From Coxiellaceae bacterium (GTDB lineage Bacteria; Pseudomonadota; Gammaproteobacteria; Coxiellales; Coxiellaceae): DNA of 64,000 nt. Positions 44,763 through 54,089 of the stretch are shown in pieces. The stretch spans positions 62,001 through 126,000 of the forward strand of contig JARGOB010000006.1 of assembly GCA_029212925.1 (NCBI GenBank), in the 5' to 3' direction. Below the pieces are notes generated by a model. That model ran no database searches, was not told where the DNA came from, and worked only from the letters and a program-made list of their open reading frames with translations. Both the position numbers and the translations under genes were made by a program. Numbering within the stretch: position 1 is the first letter of the stretch; each line of letters opens with the position of its first letter.

Positions 44763-46583
44763 ATGAAAACGGTTCGATTATCAATGGCACAAGCATTGTT
44801 GCGATTTCTAAGCCAACAATACATAGCCATTGATGAGCAAGAGCATAACTTTGTTAAGGGTGTGTTTGGCATTTTTGGTCACGGTAATGTCACTGGTTTA
44901 GGTGAAGCATTGCAGTATGCTCATCACGGTTTACCGTTTATTCGTGCTAACAATGAACAAGGTATGGTGCATGCCGCAACGGCGTTTGCTAAGCAGTCGC
45001 GTCGTTTAGCAATATATACGTGCACTTCATCGATTGGCCCGGGTGCGACCAATATGATTACCGGAGCAGCTACGGCAACGGCTAATCGTATTCCAGTATT
45101 GTTGTTGCCGGGTGATGTATTTGCTTGTCGTCAACCAGACCCTGTATTACAACAAATCGAAAATCCGAGTGATTATACTGAAACGGTTAATGATGCATTT
45201 AAGCCGGTGAGTCGTTATTGGGATCGCATTAATCGTCCTGAGCAATTAATGACAGCGTGTTTAAATGCCATGCGGGTATTAACCGATCCTGTAGATACGG
45301 GTGCTGTGACTTTGTGTTTACCACAAGATGTGCAGGCGGAAGTATTTGAATACCCTGAATCATTTTTTGCAAAGCGTGTATGGCGTATTGAGCGACGTCA
45401 GCCAGATGAAAAAGTGTTAGCTGATGCTGTATCATTGCTTAAAACTGCAAAAAACCCATTGATTATTGCTGGTGGTGGTGTGCGCTATTCATTAGCTGAA
45501 CAAGCATTACAAGCATTTGCAGATCAACATAAAATCCCTGTTGCAGAAACGCAAGCGGGTAAGAGCAGTATGCCGTGGGATCATGTGATGAGTGTGGGTG
45601 GTGTTGGTGTTACGGGTACGTTAGCCGCTAATACAGTTTGTCAACAAGCTGATGTAATTATTGCGCTTGGCACACGTTTGCAAGATTTCACGACGCAATC
45701 CAAATGGCAGTTTGGTGATCAAGCTAAAATTATTGCTATTAATGTTAGTCGTCAAGACGGTTTAAAATCGGATGCTTTATGCCTGACGGCCGATGCTCAG
45801 TGTGGGTTGAGTGCGTTATCACAACAGCTTGCTGATTATACAACACCGCCGGCGTACCAAAGTGAAGTCGCGGCATTGAAAAAAAACTGGAATGATGAGG
45901 TTGACCGTTTATATACGATTAGGCCTGAACAAAGCAATAGCCAATTAAATATTTTAGGTGTGCTTAATCAGCAAATGCAAACAAACGATGTGGTTGTTTG
46001 TGCTGCAGGCAGCTTGCCGGGAGATTTGCATCGTTTATGGCGTTGCCAACAGCCGGGTGATTATCACGTGGAGTATGCTTATTCATGTATGGGCTATGAA
46101 GTGTCGGGTGGTTTGGGTGTGAAATTGGCACAAGTGGATGGTGAGGTGTTTGTGGTTGTCGGCGATGGTAGCTTTTTGATGTTGCATTCAGAGCTATTAA
46201 CTAGCATTCAAGAAAAAATAAAAATCAATATTATTGTATTGGATAACAGTGGTTTTCAATGCATTAAGAATTTACAGGTGTCTCAAGGTGCGGATAGTTT
46301 TGGTAACGAACGTTATGCACCGGTGGATTTCGAGCAGTATGCCAGAGCACTCGGTGTTAATGCATGGCAGGCAGAGGATTGTGATCAGTTGCAAGAATTA
46401 TTACAGCATGCACGTAGTAGTGATAAATCCACATTGATTACTATGAATGTGTTGCCGGATTCGATGTCGAATGGCTATGAGTCATGGTGGCGTGTTGATG
46501 TCAGTGAGGTATCCAATCAATCGCGTGTTGTGGCAGCACATCAATCACAGCAACAAAAATTAAGTGACATAAAAATGTATTAG
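44763..46583 (+). CDS. iolD: 3D-(3,5/4)-trihydroxycyclohexane-1,2-dione hydrolase
   Basis: A 606-residue thiamine-diphosphate enzyme that opens the inositol ring to give 5-deoxy-glucuronate. The N-terminal domain shows GIFGHGNVTGLGEAL and the ThDP-activating Glu in RANNEQGMVHAA. The C-terminal domain has the cofactor motif VVGDGSFLMLHSELLTS ending near IIVLDNSGF. Slightly shorter than the Bacillus enzyme. ATG 44763 follows GGGAGC. It may have its own promoter because repeats separate it from iolB. It is followed 13 bp later by iolE. Confidence 0.92.
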   Translation: MKTVRLSMAQALLRFLSQQYIAIDEQEHNFVKGVFGIFGHGNVTGLGEALQYAHHGLPFIRANNEQGMVHAATAFAKQSRRLAIYTCTSSIGPGATNMITGAATATANRIPVLLLPGDVFACRQPDPVLQQIENPSDYTETVNDAFKPVSRYWDRINRPEQLMTACLNAMRVLTDPVDTGAVTLCLPQDVQAEVFEYPESFFAKRVWRIERRQPDEKVLADAVSLLKTAKNPLIIAGGGVRYSLAEQALQAFADQHKIPVAETQAGKSSMPWDHVMSVGGVGVTGTLAANTVCQQADVIIALGTRLQDFTTQSKWQFGDQAKIIAINVSRQDGLKSDALCLTADAQCGLSALSQQLADYTTPPAYQSEVAALKKNWNDEVDRLYTIRPEQSNSQLNILGVLNQQMQTNDVVVCAAGSLPGDLHRLWRCQQPGDYHVEYAYSCMGYEVSGGLGVKLAQVDGEVFVVVGDGSFLMLHSELLTSIQEKIKINIIVLDNSGFQCIKNLQVSQGADSFGNERYAPVDFEQYARALGVNAWQAEDCDQLQELLQHARSSDKSTLITMNVLPDSMSNGYESWWRVDVSEVSNQSRVVAAHQSQQQKLSDIKMY

Positions 46584-46596
46584 TGGGAGGGAGCCC

Positions 46597-47535
46597 ATGC
46601 GGCAAAATGTAAAATTAGGCATTGCGCCTCTTTGCTGGATTAATGATGATATGCCTGAGTTAGGCGCAGACATATCGCTTGAGCAATGTGTTAAAGAGAT
46701 TGCACTGGCAGGTTTTGAAGGCTGTGAATTGGCTAATCGTTTTCCCGATGAAGCCGATGGTATTTTAGCTTTAGTTAATCCACATCAATTGCAGATTGCC
46801 AATCAATGGTTCAGTGCATTTTTAACTTCACGAAATGACTTTGAATCTACATTGGAATCGTTTGCCTTGCATTGCATGAAGCTGGCGCAGTGCGGTGCAA
46901 CGGTGGTGGGAGTTAGTGAACAAACGGGGAGTATACAAAGTCAGCCATTGCCCTTGTTTGAAGGTCACCGACCACAGTTAAGTGAATCCGAATGGGCATT
47001 ATTGATCGATGGTTTGCATCATATGGGTGGCATTGCGCAACAGTTTGGAATTAGCTTAACGTATCATCACCATATGGGTACCAGTATTCAAAGTCGAGAA
47101 GATCTTTGTCATTTAATGGATTACACTGATCCGCAATTAGTGAATTTATTGTATGATTCCGGTCATTTTGTTTATGCTGGCATTGACCCGTTGTGGGTGC
47201 TACATGAATACGGTGATCGTATTGCACATGTGCATTTAAAAGATTGCCGTTTTGAAAAGTTAGAGCTAGTCAAGCAGCAAGGTTTAAGTTTTTTGGATGG
47301 TGTGCGCAAGGGTACATTTACGGTGCCGGGTGATGGTGATATTGATTTTCTGCCAATCTTTCAATTGTTGCAACAAGCGGATTACAAGGGGTGGTTGATC
47401 ATAGAGGCTGAGCAAGACCCAGCTATTGCTCATCCTCTGACTTATGCGAAAAAAGGTTACCAGCATCTGAATCAATTGCTGGACCACATCAGTCACGTAG
47501 AAAAAATATCTAAGGAAACATCATGCGTCAATTAA
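46597..47535 (+). CDS. iolE: Inosose dehydratase
   Basis: A 312-residue xylose-isomerase-like TIM-barrel enzyme. It dehydrates scyllo-inosose to the trihydroxycyclohexane dione used by IolD. It shows GIAPLCWINDDMPELG at the N-terminus, FGISLTYHHHMGTSIQS and LLYDSGHFVYAG with metal ligands, HVHLKDCR, and PGDGDIDFLPIF with IIEAEQDPA near the end. The start is ATG 46597 after GGGAGGG. The 3' end overlaps the second iolG gene by 13 bp. Confidence 0.92.
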   Translation: MRQNVKLGIAPLCWINDDMPELGADISLEQCVKEIALAGFEGCELANRFPDEADGILALVNPHQLQIANQWFSAFLTSRNDFESTLESFALHCMKLAQCGATVVGVSEQTGSIQSQPLPLFEGHRPQLSESEWALLIDGLHHMGGIAQQFGISLTYHHHMGTSIQSREDLCHLMDYTDPQLVNLLYDSGHFVYAGIDPLWVLHEYGDRIAHVHLKDCRFEKLELVKQQGLSFLDGVRKGTFTVPGDGDIDFLPIFQLLQQADYKGWLIIEAEQDPAIAHPLTYAKKGYQHLNQLLDHISHVEKISKETSCVN

Positions 47536-48545
47536 AAATCGCTGTTATTGGTTGTGGCCGTATTGGTAAAATGCATGTTGATATTATTAAAAAGCATTTT
47601 GGTTTTGTGAATATAACCTCGGTTGTTGATGATCAATTGCAGCCTGACTGGGCACAAGCTCGCGATATCATTCATTATCATAAAGCACAATTACCTGAAC
47701 TTTTAGCAGCGAATAATCATGATGCCTTTATTATCGCTGCCTCTTCTGCTGAACATGCGCATTTGATTATGCAATTAGCGCCCTTGGGCAAACCACTATT
47801 TTGTGAAAAACCTATATCATTTGATTTGTCTGTATTAAAAGAGTTGGATCAAGTCACGACGGCTTATAATGTGCCTGTTCAAGTGGGGTTGAATCGTCGT
47901 TTTGATCCTGATTTTGCTGAATTAAAGAAACGCGTTGAGCAGGGTGCGGTGGGTGATGTTCATTTAATTAAAGTGACTAATCGTGATCCCAAACGTCCTG
48001 ACTTAAGTTTCATCACGCGATCTGGTGGTTTGTTTTTAGATTTTAATGTGCATGATTTCGATATGCTACGTTATATTACCGGCAGTGAGATTGAATCGGT
48101 GTATGCGATGGGGGCTAATTTAATTGATCCAGCGATTGGTGAACTGGGCGATATTGATAGCGCGATGATTAATATTCAAATGGCGAATGGCGCATTAGCG
48201 ATGATTGATAGCAGCCGTGAAACCCATTACGGCTATGATCAGCGTGTTGAGGTGTTTGGCAGTAAGGGCAATCTATTGGCAGGTAATCGCAGTGAAACAT
48301 CAACACAGTTAACCACGGTGGAAGGTGTGGTGTCAGAAAAACCGTATTACAGCTTTGTAGAGCGTTATGCTGATGCGTATCGTCAACAATTCGTCGCATT
48401 TTTTGATATGGTGCAGCAAGGCGGCCAAACACCTGTCGGCTTAAAAGATATTAGCCGAGCGGTGAGTGCAGCACTTGCTGCAAAACATTCGCATAATAGT
48501 AGGCGCTGTGTTGCTGTATCTGCTGATGCGTTGACGGCTGCTTGA
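47523..48545 (+). CDS. Inositol dehydrogenase-like, Gfo/Idh/MocA family (second copy)
   Basis: A 340-residue paralog of iolG: GCGRIGKMHVDII, FCEKPISFD, NRRFDPDFAELKK, LDFNVHDFDMLRYITG and GDIDSAMINIQMANGALAMI. Two dehydrogenases in one inositol cluster usually divide the stereoisomers, so one may handle scyllo- or D-chiro-inositol. Which does which is not readable here. It is last in the operon. No iolA (semialdehyde dehydrogenase), iolI or iolR gene is in the window. Confidence 0.85.
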   Translation: MRQLKIAVIGCGRIGKMHVDIIKKHFGFVNITSVVDDQLQPDWAQARDIIHYHKAQLPELLAANNHDAFIIAASSAEHAHLIMQLAPLGKPLFCEKPISFDLSVLKELDQVTTAYNVPVQVGLNRRFDPDFAELKKRVEQGAVGDVHLIKVTNRDPKRPDLSFITRSGGLFLDFNVHDFDMLRYITGSEIESVYAMGANLIDPAIGELGDIDSAMINIQMANGALAMIDSSRETHYGYDQRVEVFGSKGNLLAGNRSETSTQLTTVEGVVSEKPYYSFVERYADAYRQQFVAFFDMVQQGGQTPVGLKDISRAVSAALAAKHSHNSRRCVAVSADALTAA

Positions 48546-48590
48546 TATCACTATGTACGTATAGGTGTCATGGATTTAGATGTACAAAAA

Positions 48591-48619
48591 TTGACATAAA
48601 TTTCCTTGCTCTATATACT
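48591..48619 (+). promoter_or_regulatory. Sigma-70 promoter
   Basis: TTGACA at 48591-48596, a 17-bp spacer and TATACT at 48614-48619 form a near-consensus promoter. It gives a leader of about 30 nt before the 48656 gene. Confidence 0.8.
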
Positions 48620-48655
48620 GCCACCAATATATAACTAGAATGTTGGGAGTAGAGG

Positions 48656-50104
48656 ATGCGTAGATCAAATCAACAGTTGCAGGCTGATGTAGCTAAAGCT
48701 TATACGGTAATGAATAACGCCATGCCAATTCAAGCGAATGGCGTGAGACATTTAGAAGAAAAAGATATTCCTTTCGTTGAGACTATGCCAAATGACCCCC
48801 TCTCATTGAATACAAAGCAGTTGGATTCACGTTTACGGGTTACCTTAGGCCTCGGCAACCAAGGCTTGCGTGAACTTCCGCTAGAAATGGAAAAGTTACA
48901 ATCGAATCAAGCGTTGCGTACCGTGTTACAAGATGTGTCTAATCACCACGTAACAGCCGTATTAAAAGCAGCCATTATGCAGGCGGCTAACCCGGCTAAT
49001 GTCGAAGACTTTCGCCTGAGCAATGAAATGGGTCAGAAGCTGTATGATGCTGACAATAAATTTGATGATATGGAAGCAGGTAATGTGCTTTCAAAGGGAC
49101 TATGTTGCTGCTGCCAAGACGGTTCCTGCAGCAGCTGTTGTGAAGACACAACAACCACATCAAGCGGCTATTACCGCATGCGCGACGGTCGTGGAACTGT
49201 ACATCATCATCACTATTACAATGCTTCTAACTCCTGCCTGACGGATATCGCTATGGCTGATTTGATGTGTCATGCCAATGATTGCTGTGATGGCAATACA
49301 GGTGGTGGTCGTAGGAACAATGATGATGGCGGTGAAGCATGCCTAGTGCTGGCTGTGGTTGTCGCTATTGCAGCGACGATTTGGGCTACTACAGTCAGTT
49401 TATTGGCGTGTACTGTTGCTGGTTGTAAAACCATGGAAAGTGCCGAGGATAGTCAAGGCCGTCCGGACAGTAAATATGGCCGAAGACTCAAATATGCGTT
49501 AGTTGCTAGTACACTGGTTGGTGCAGCATATTTATTATATGGCACGGGTGCGCTATCTAATGCAGCGAATGGCATCAGTAATTGGTGGTTTGATAAACCA
49601 TTTAATGAATTGGACTCTGATGAAAAAGCTGGCGTTGGATTTGCCAGCTACGGTTACTTAGGTATTGTTGGCATGGTAACCTCAGGTGTGTTGAGTTGTT
49701 GTATTCTCGGTGCATGCGCCTTCCGTTGCAGTGCCCCGGACCCCAGCCATTTGTTAAACAGGCAGGGTCGTAACTTAGCTACGGCATTACAGTTATCGTC
49801 AACACAGCAGACTTTATTGAAACAAAGTGGTGTTGGAGAGCAGTTACTGGCGATGTATAAAAACTATGGTCAAGAAGGTTTAAATTACGCGGTGGCTTCA
49901 GTGGAAGCACTTAAGTTGGCGTTTTATCCTTCGGCGCCCGAGTTTTCGAGCTATCGCCCACCAGCAGAAGCACCACGACGATTGGATGTAGAGATGGTGC
50001 AAGGTAGACCCGCGCCTTATGCACCAGGTGCTGCTTACGATGTGGCGCCTTCATTTGCTAAGGATGCTGAAAGGCCGGGTGCTTCAGCGCCTCGATGGGG
50101 TTGA
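48656..50104 (+). CDS. Cys/His-rich membrane protein of unknown function
   Basis: A 482-residue protein of no recognised family. The N-terminal ~140 residues are helical and soluble. A striking metal-site-like block follows (LCCCCQDGSCSSCCEDTTTT, then TVHHHHYYNASNSC and CHANDCCDGNTGGG, about residues 147-222). Three hydrophobic segments come next (~230-255, 278-297, 335-360), then a helical domain and a Pro-rich disordered C-terminus. The promoter is strong, and GGGAG precedes ATG 48656. Its 3' end overlaps the convergent FUSC gene by 70 bp. It could be a metal-binding membrane protein or an effector; neither is shown. Confidence 0.55.
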   Translation: MRRSNQQLQADVAKAYTVMNNAMPIQANGVRHLEEKDIPFVETMPNDPLSLNTKQLDSRLRVTLGLGNQGLRELPLEMEKLQSNQALRTVLQDVSNHHVTAVLKAAIMQAANPANVEDFRLSNEMGQKLYDADNKFDDMEAGNVLSKGLCCCCQDGSCSSCCEDTTTTSSGYYRMRDGRGTVHHHHYYNASNSCLTDIAMADLMCHANDCCDGNTGGGRRNNDDGGEACLVLAVVVAIAATIWATTVSLLACTVAGCKTMESAEDSQGRPDSKYGRRLKYALVASTLVGAAYLLYGTGALSNAANGISNWWFDKPFNELDSDEKAGVGFASYGYLGIVGMVTSGVLSCCILGACAFRCSAPDPSHLLNRQGRNLATALQLSSTQQTLLKQSGVGEQLLAMYKNYGQEGLNYAVASVEALKLAFYPSAPEFSSYRPPAEAPRRLDVEMVQGRPAPYAPGAAYDVAPSFAKDAERPGASAPRWG

Positions 50105-52089
50105 TTGAGATGCTCAGCTAAACGATCCATGGTATGGCTGAGTGATAATAAGCTGCGCTCGATGCTGGCAATACGAATCAGTGTTGTATCATTGAGTGCA
50201 TACGTTAAGCGTTTCGCTCTAACACGTCTGACTAATTTCTCAATTTTTGCTGTGATGCTTTTGAAATTATCGCCGTATTTTTGGTTGTTGAACTGGTTGT
50301 ACAAGGAGCTAAAGTTGTGTTCGGCCTGGATTAATAGCGGTGATAGTAGTTCGACTAACCGTTGATTTACTGCAGGGTCTAAGGTTTCAACCGCTTTAAA
50401 TAACAAATAAGCATCGCGAGCGTAATCATTTAACAACCCTACTAATGCTTGGTGGTGTTGTTGTTGCTTTTCGCGGTAATTAATTAGAAATTGCGAGTCA
50501 ACCATGATCGCACGATCGTTTTGTTCGATGCTTTTTATATTGTTAATCATGTCTTCGGGTTTATGTTGTCGCCAAGCGCTTAACATTGAGCCGCTGCTGG
50601 CTAATGCTTTTTTTAGTGAGCCGATCAGCATGCGCTTAGGGTCCACTGGCCAGATAAAATAAAGTATACATGCAGCAACCACTGCGCCAAGCACGGCACC
50701 AAGTAATCGATCAATTGGTAGCGTCATGCTGGTGGTGGGGCTATCACCCATTAATAATACCAGTGGTATCATTAGCCCCATTTGCACGCCAAAGTAACTG
50801 CTATGTTCTGCGCCGAGTGCAATATAGGCGGCAGCTCCCATGACAAAATACACCAGTGCAATAATAAATAATAAACTAGCATAGTGACTTAGTAGCCATA
50901 AGCCAATTAAGCCGATCACACCACCGACTAAAACACCCAGTACGCGTAAGAAAAATTTCCAGTGCGCGCGGCCTAAATTCGGTGTGCCGGTTAATACAGT
51001 GACTGCAATAATACCTTGCACACCACTGGGCCAGCCAAGAAATTGTTCAAGCAATAACATAATAATAATGCCCAGTGTCATCTTGCTGCTTTGTTTTAAT
51101 GCTCGTGTGTTTAATTGAAATTGTTTGGTGTTGGAATGGTGCAGGGCGCTACCGGCGCCTTGATGTGCAGCATTGATCCAGTTGTTGTGCGCATCCGATA
51201 TATTATTTAGTGCCCAGCTGGCTTTTTCTAAGCGATCAATCGATGATAATAGTTGCGGGTAGCTGTTTTGTGGTTTGATTTTCTGTTGGTGTAATCGTCT
51301 GCGCAGTTTGTGTAAGCGGTAGCGTAATGTTTCCAAGTGACGATCACAACGGTAGCTTAGCCAGGTGGTAGGTGTTTTGTTGATAATGGTCTGAGATAGT
51401 AGTGCCATATTAGCTTTTACTATGGGTTGAATGATGGCTTGATCGCCATAGCTTTTAACAAACATAAAATAGCGTTTTAATAAAATGACCAGGCGAATGG
51501 CATAGGTTTCACCATTCAGGTGTGCCGCTTCAATTAAATTGATGACGCGTTGGTATTCGGCAGGGTCTTGCTGTTGATGCTTAATCAGCGCAACGATTTC
51601 TTGTTCAATGGTTTTTTTACGGTACAGTGGCCAAAATAAATCAAATAACCATACAGTAAAGACGCCGATGCCCACACAGAGTGTCCAATAAAATGCGGTT
51701 TGAATCCCTGTCTGCGGGTCATCGATACCTTGTGTCATTAACAGGCCTATAGTAATGCCGCCGATAAGCATCGCGTATGACATAACATTGCACTGGAATA
51801 AATAAAACACGATTGATAAGCAGGTCACCATCGAGCAGAAATAGAGAAAAGGTAAACTGCTAAACCAGGTAATCATAATGATGCTGATTACACTGCAAAC
51901 AGCAGCGCCAGCAAAACGTTGTAGGCCTTTGGTCAGGCTTTGTTTGTAATAGATGGTGTTGAGTATCAAGACAGTGACTACGGCAATGCCACCATAAGGG
52001 ATATGTATCCACTCGACCAGAAGTGCCACAAACACGCATTCCAGTGCGACTTTAATCGCATTTTCTAAACGGGTAAGACGGTCGAACAT
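50035..52089 (-). CDS. FUSC-family inner-membrane efflux protein (YccS/AaeB-like)
   Basis: A 684-residue fusaric-acid-resistance-type transporter. Six hydrophobic helices near the N-terminus (VFVALLVEWIHIPYGGIAVV) and a second set around residues 330-490 (GIIMLLLEQFLGWPSGVQGI; LLGAVLGAVVAACILYFIWP) are split by a cytosolic helical domain, and another helical domain ends the protein. This is the AaeB/YccS layout. It should export aromatic or other organic acids together with the divergently encoded HlyD protein, with 71 bp between the two starts. Confidence 0.82.
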   Translation of the reverse strand: MFDRLTRLENAIKVALECVFVALLVEWIHIPYGGIAVVTVLILNTIYYKQSLTKGLQRFAGAAVCSVISIIMITWFSSLPFLYFCSMVTCLSIVFYLFQCNVMSYAMLIGGITIGLLMTQGIDDPQTGIQTAFYWTLCVGIGVFTVWLFDLFWPLYRKKTIEQEIVALIKHQQQDPAEYQRVINLIEAAHLNGETYAIRLVILLKRYFMFVKSYGDQAIIQPIVKANMALLSQTIINKTPTTWLSYRCDRHLETLRYRLHKLRRRLHQQKIKPQNSYPQLLSSIDRLEKASWALNNISDAHNNWINAAHQGAGSALHHSNTKQFQLNTRALKQSSKMTLGIIIMLLLEQFLGWPSGVQGIIAVTVLTGTPNLGRAHWKFFLRVLGVLVGGVIGLIGLWLLSHYASLLFIIALVYFVMGAAAYIALGAEHSSYFGVQMGLMIPLVLLMGDSPTTSMTLPIDRLLGAVLGAVVAACILYFIWPVDPKRMLIGSLKKALASSGSMLSAWRQHKPEDMINNIKSIEQNDRAIMVDSQFLINYREKQQQHHQALVGLLNDYARDAYLLFKAVETLDPAVNQRLVELLSPLLIQAEHNFSSLYNQFNNQKYGDNFKSITAKIEKLVRRVRAKRLTYALNDTTLIRIASIERSLLSLSHTMDRLAEHLNQPHRGAEAPGLSASLANEGATS

Positions 52090-52160
52090 GTGTTCATTTC
52101 CTGTTCATGCTGTGAGCGAGGCATATGTTATAATAACCTAGAACATCAAGGAGATACATC

Positions 52161-53225
52161 ATGCGTCGTTTGTCAACAAAAGCCATTTTCGGACTTTGTG
52201 TCGGCGTATTACTTATTCTGTTTATTATCTATTACATTTGGGCGGATCGCGTCACACCCAGTACCAATGATGCCTATGTCGAAGCGCATGTGATTCAAAT
52301 AGCGCCACGTGTAGCAGGGCGTGTTTCTCTTGTTGCGGTGCGCAATAATCAAAAAGTAAAACAGGGTCAGTTATTATTTAAATTAGACAATGAAGTCTTT
52401 GTACACGCTATTAATGACCGCAAAGCGAAATTAAAACAAGCACAAGAATTGGTGCAGCAATATCAAGCGCAATTAAAAGCAGCCCAAGCCATCATCAAAA
52501 AAGCACAAGCAGATATGGCTTATGATAAAAAAGAGTATGACGCCTATAAGGTATTAACTAAAGAAGGCGCCGTATCGGTTTTAAAAGGGCAGCAACTATT
52601 AACGCGTTACCGTGATAGCCAACAAGCGGTGCGGAATGCTAAACAAAGCATGTTAAACATTAAACGTGTATTAGAACAACAAAATGGCCAATATGCGCAA
52701 GTCGCTGCTGCCAAGGCGTTATACAATCAAGCACTGCAAAATTACGATGATACTGAAGTGATGGCACCATTTGATGGCCGTGTGGTTTTCTTACGGGTTA
52801 GTCCAGGCATGTATGCTGAAGCTGCAACACCGGTGATGGCGTTAATTGACGAGCGCCGTTTTTGGGTGATTGCACGTATTAAAGAGAATAATTTAAGTCG
52901 CGTTGAGCCGGGTCAAACTGTTGATGTGTCACCTGAACTGTATCCAAATTACATTATGAAAGGCACGGTTAAAAGTATTGGCTATGGCGTTAATTTATAT
53001 AATAAGGTACCGCCGGTATGGATGCCACATATTCCACCAACACGGAATTGGGTGCGACTCGCGCAACGTTTTCCGGTTGAGATTGATATCAAACAACAGC
53101 CGGGTTATCCATTACGAGTGGGTGGTACAGTCTTAGTGACGATCTACACTGAACAATCTGGATTCTTACGCTGGGCATCATCCGTGCGCCAGCGTCTCGA
53201 ATCGTGGTTGCAATACATTTATTAG
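52161..53225 (+). CDS. HlyD-family membrane fusion protein (EmrA/AaeA-like)
   Basis: A 354-residue periplasmic adaptor. It has one N-terminal helix (AIFGLCVGVLLILFIIYYIW), a lipoyl half-motif (IAPRVAGRVSLVAVRNNQKV), a Gln/Ala/Lys-rich coiled coil (~95-195), the second lipoyl half (VMAPFDGRVVFLRVSPGMYA) and a beta barrel. ATG 52161 follows AAGGAGA. It is divergent from the FUSC gene, the arrangement of an AaeAB-like pump with shared control. Its stop overlaps that of the next, convergent gene by 4 bp. Confidence 0.9.
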   Translation: MRRLSTKAIFGLCVGVLLILFIIYYIWADRVTPSTNDAYVEAHVIQIAPRVAGRVSLVAVRNNQKVKQGQLLFKLDNEVFVHAINDRKAKLKQAQELVQQYQAQLKAAQAIIKKAQADMAYDKKEYDAYKVLTKEGAVSVLKGQQLLTRYRDSQQAVRNAKQSMLNIKRVLEQQNGQYAQVAAAKALYNQALQNYDDTEVMAPFDGRVVFLRVSPGMYAEAATPVMALIDERRFWVIARIKENNLSRVEPGQTVDVSPELYPNYIMKGTVKSIGYGVNLYNKVPPVWMPHIPPTRNWVRLAQRFPVEIDIKQQPGYPLRVGGTVLVTIYTEQSGFLRWASSVRQRLESWLQYIY

Positions 53226-53908
53226 TTATCAAGGCTAAACGGTGGGTACTTGTCAGTGACTAGCATAAACGCATACGCATATACTCGTAAGAACCATCTC
53301 TGATACCCGACGAGAAAATTAAATAAAGAGCGTGGATAGTAGCCCACAAACAGCACAGAAAACCAACCGATAATCATCACTATTAAGGCAAATATACCGA
53401 GGAAGGCTAATACAATATAATGCGGAATAGCTAAAAACCATTTTATGATAGGCATGCCGCGTGACAATGTATCGGGTTCTGGGTATTCGATATCTAAATG
53501 CACTTGTTGGTGTTCATCAACATTGGGGTATTCATCAGTCATGCACCAGTAGTAGATGGTGATACGTTGCAAGAAGCGGGTTAATTCGAGGTTCCAGTTA
53601 AACCACCAACGTGGATAGCGTTTGCGGAATAGGATCATCAGGAAAGGCCCAAGAAATAGTAGCCCACCAGCGCCGACTACGACGCCTGAACCGCTAACGG
53701 AAATGCCGCCGGCAATGGTCAGGTACAAGGCGATAATTGGAATCACTAAAATAATGCGAAAAAACGTGCTCCAGCGCCCGAGTTTTTGTTTGTAATCGAC
53801 ATTGTATTTTACTGGGTAATCGGTGTCTTTGATTTCAACCGCAATGCCTGGGCTACTAGGTTGTTGATTAGCATTAGTTTGTTCACCTGATTGGTTGTTT
53901 TCATCCAT
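53222..53908 (-). CDS. DUF4389 membrane protein
   Basis: A 228-residue inner-membrane protein. An N-terminal Gln/Asn-rich tail precedes VEIKDTDYPVKYNVDY. Helices lie around FFRIILVIPIIALYL, VVVGAGGLLFLGPFLMIL and FLGIFALIVMIIGWFSVLFV. The repeated NWNLELTRFLQRITIYYWCM and FLVGYQRWFLRVYAYAFML segments are typical of DUF4389. The function of the family is unknown. Confidence 0.82.
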   Translation of the reverse strand: MDENNQSGEQTNANQQPSSPGIAVEIKDTDYPVKYNVDYKQKLGRWSTFFRIILVIPIIALYLTIAGGISVSGSGVVVGAGGLLFLGPFLMILFRKRYPRWWFNWNLELTRFLQRITIYYWCMTDEYPNVDEHQQVHLDIEYPEPDTLSRGMPIIKWFLAIPHYIVLAFLGIFALIVMIIGWFSVLFVGYYPRSLFNFLVGYQRWFLRVYAYAFMLVTDKYPPFSLDN

Positions 53909-54001
53909 TTTACTCTCCCCTTATATAGGTATCGCAATACATCAGTAAGATTAGCAGTTAATGCCTAATATTCCATCGTGTTAACACTGTGTCTTTCTAA
54001 T

Positions 54002-54016
54002 TTAATAGAACTTTAA
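54002..54016 (+). promoter_or_regulatory. TTAA-N7-TTAA direct repeat, PmrA-box-like
   Basis: The half-site TTTAATA occurs at 54001 and again at 54012, exactly 11 bp apart. A possible -10 (TACAGT) lies at 54028-54033. It is about 75 bp before the kinase-like gene. The role is inferred. Confidence 0.4.
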
Positions 54017-54089
54017 TATGCCTTTGTTACAGTGCTAGTCATTAAAAAATTAAAAAACAACTAATACTGATAATAGATAAGGTGGGTCG

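Noticed and set aside
39220..48545. Inositol cluster as a mobile genomic island
   Set aside because: No integrase, transposase or tRNA junction is visible; only repeats flank part of it.
52090..52293. 67-residue reading frame between the FUSC and HlyD genes
   Set aside because: It overlaps the HlyD gene in another frame and has no family features; the ribosome-binding site serves the HlyD start.
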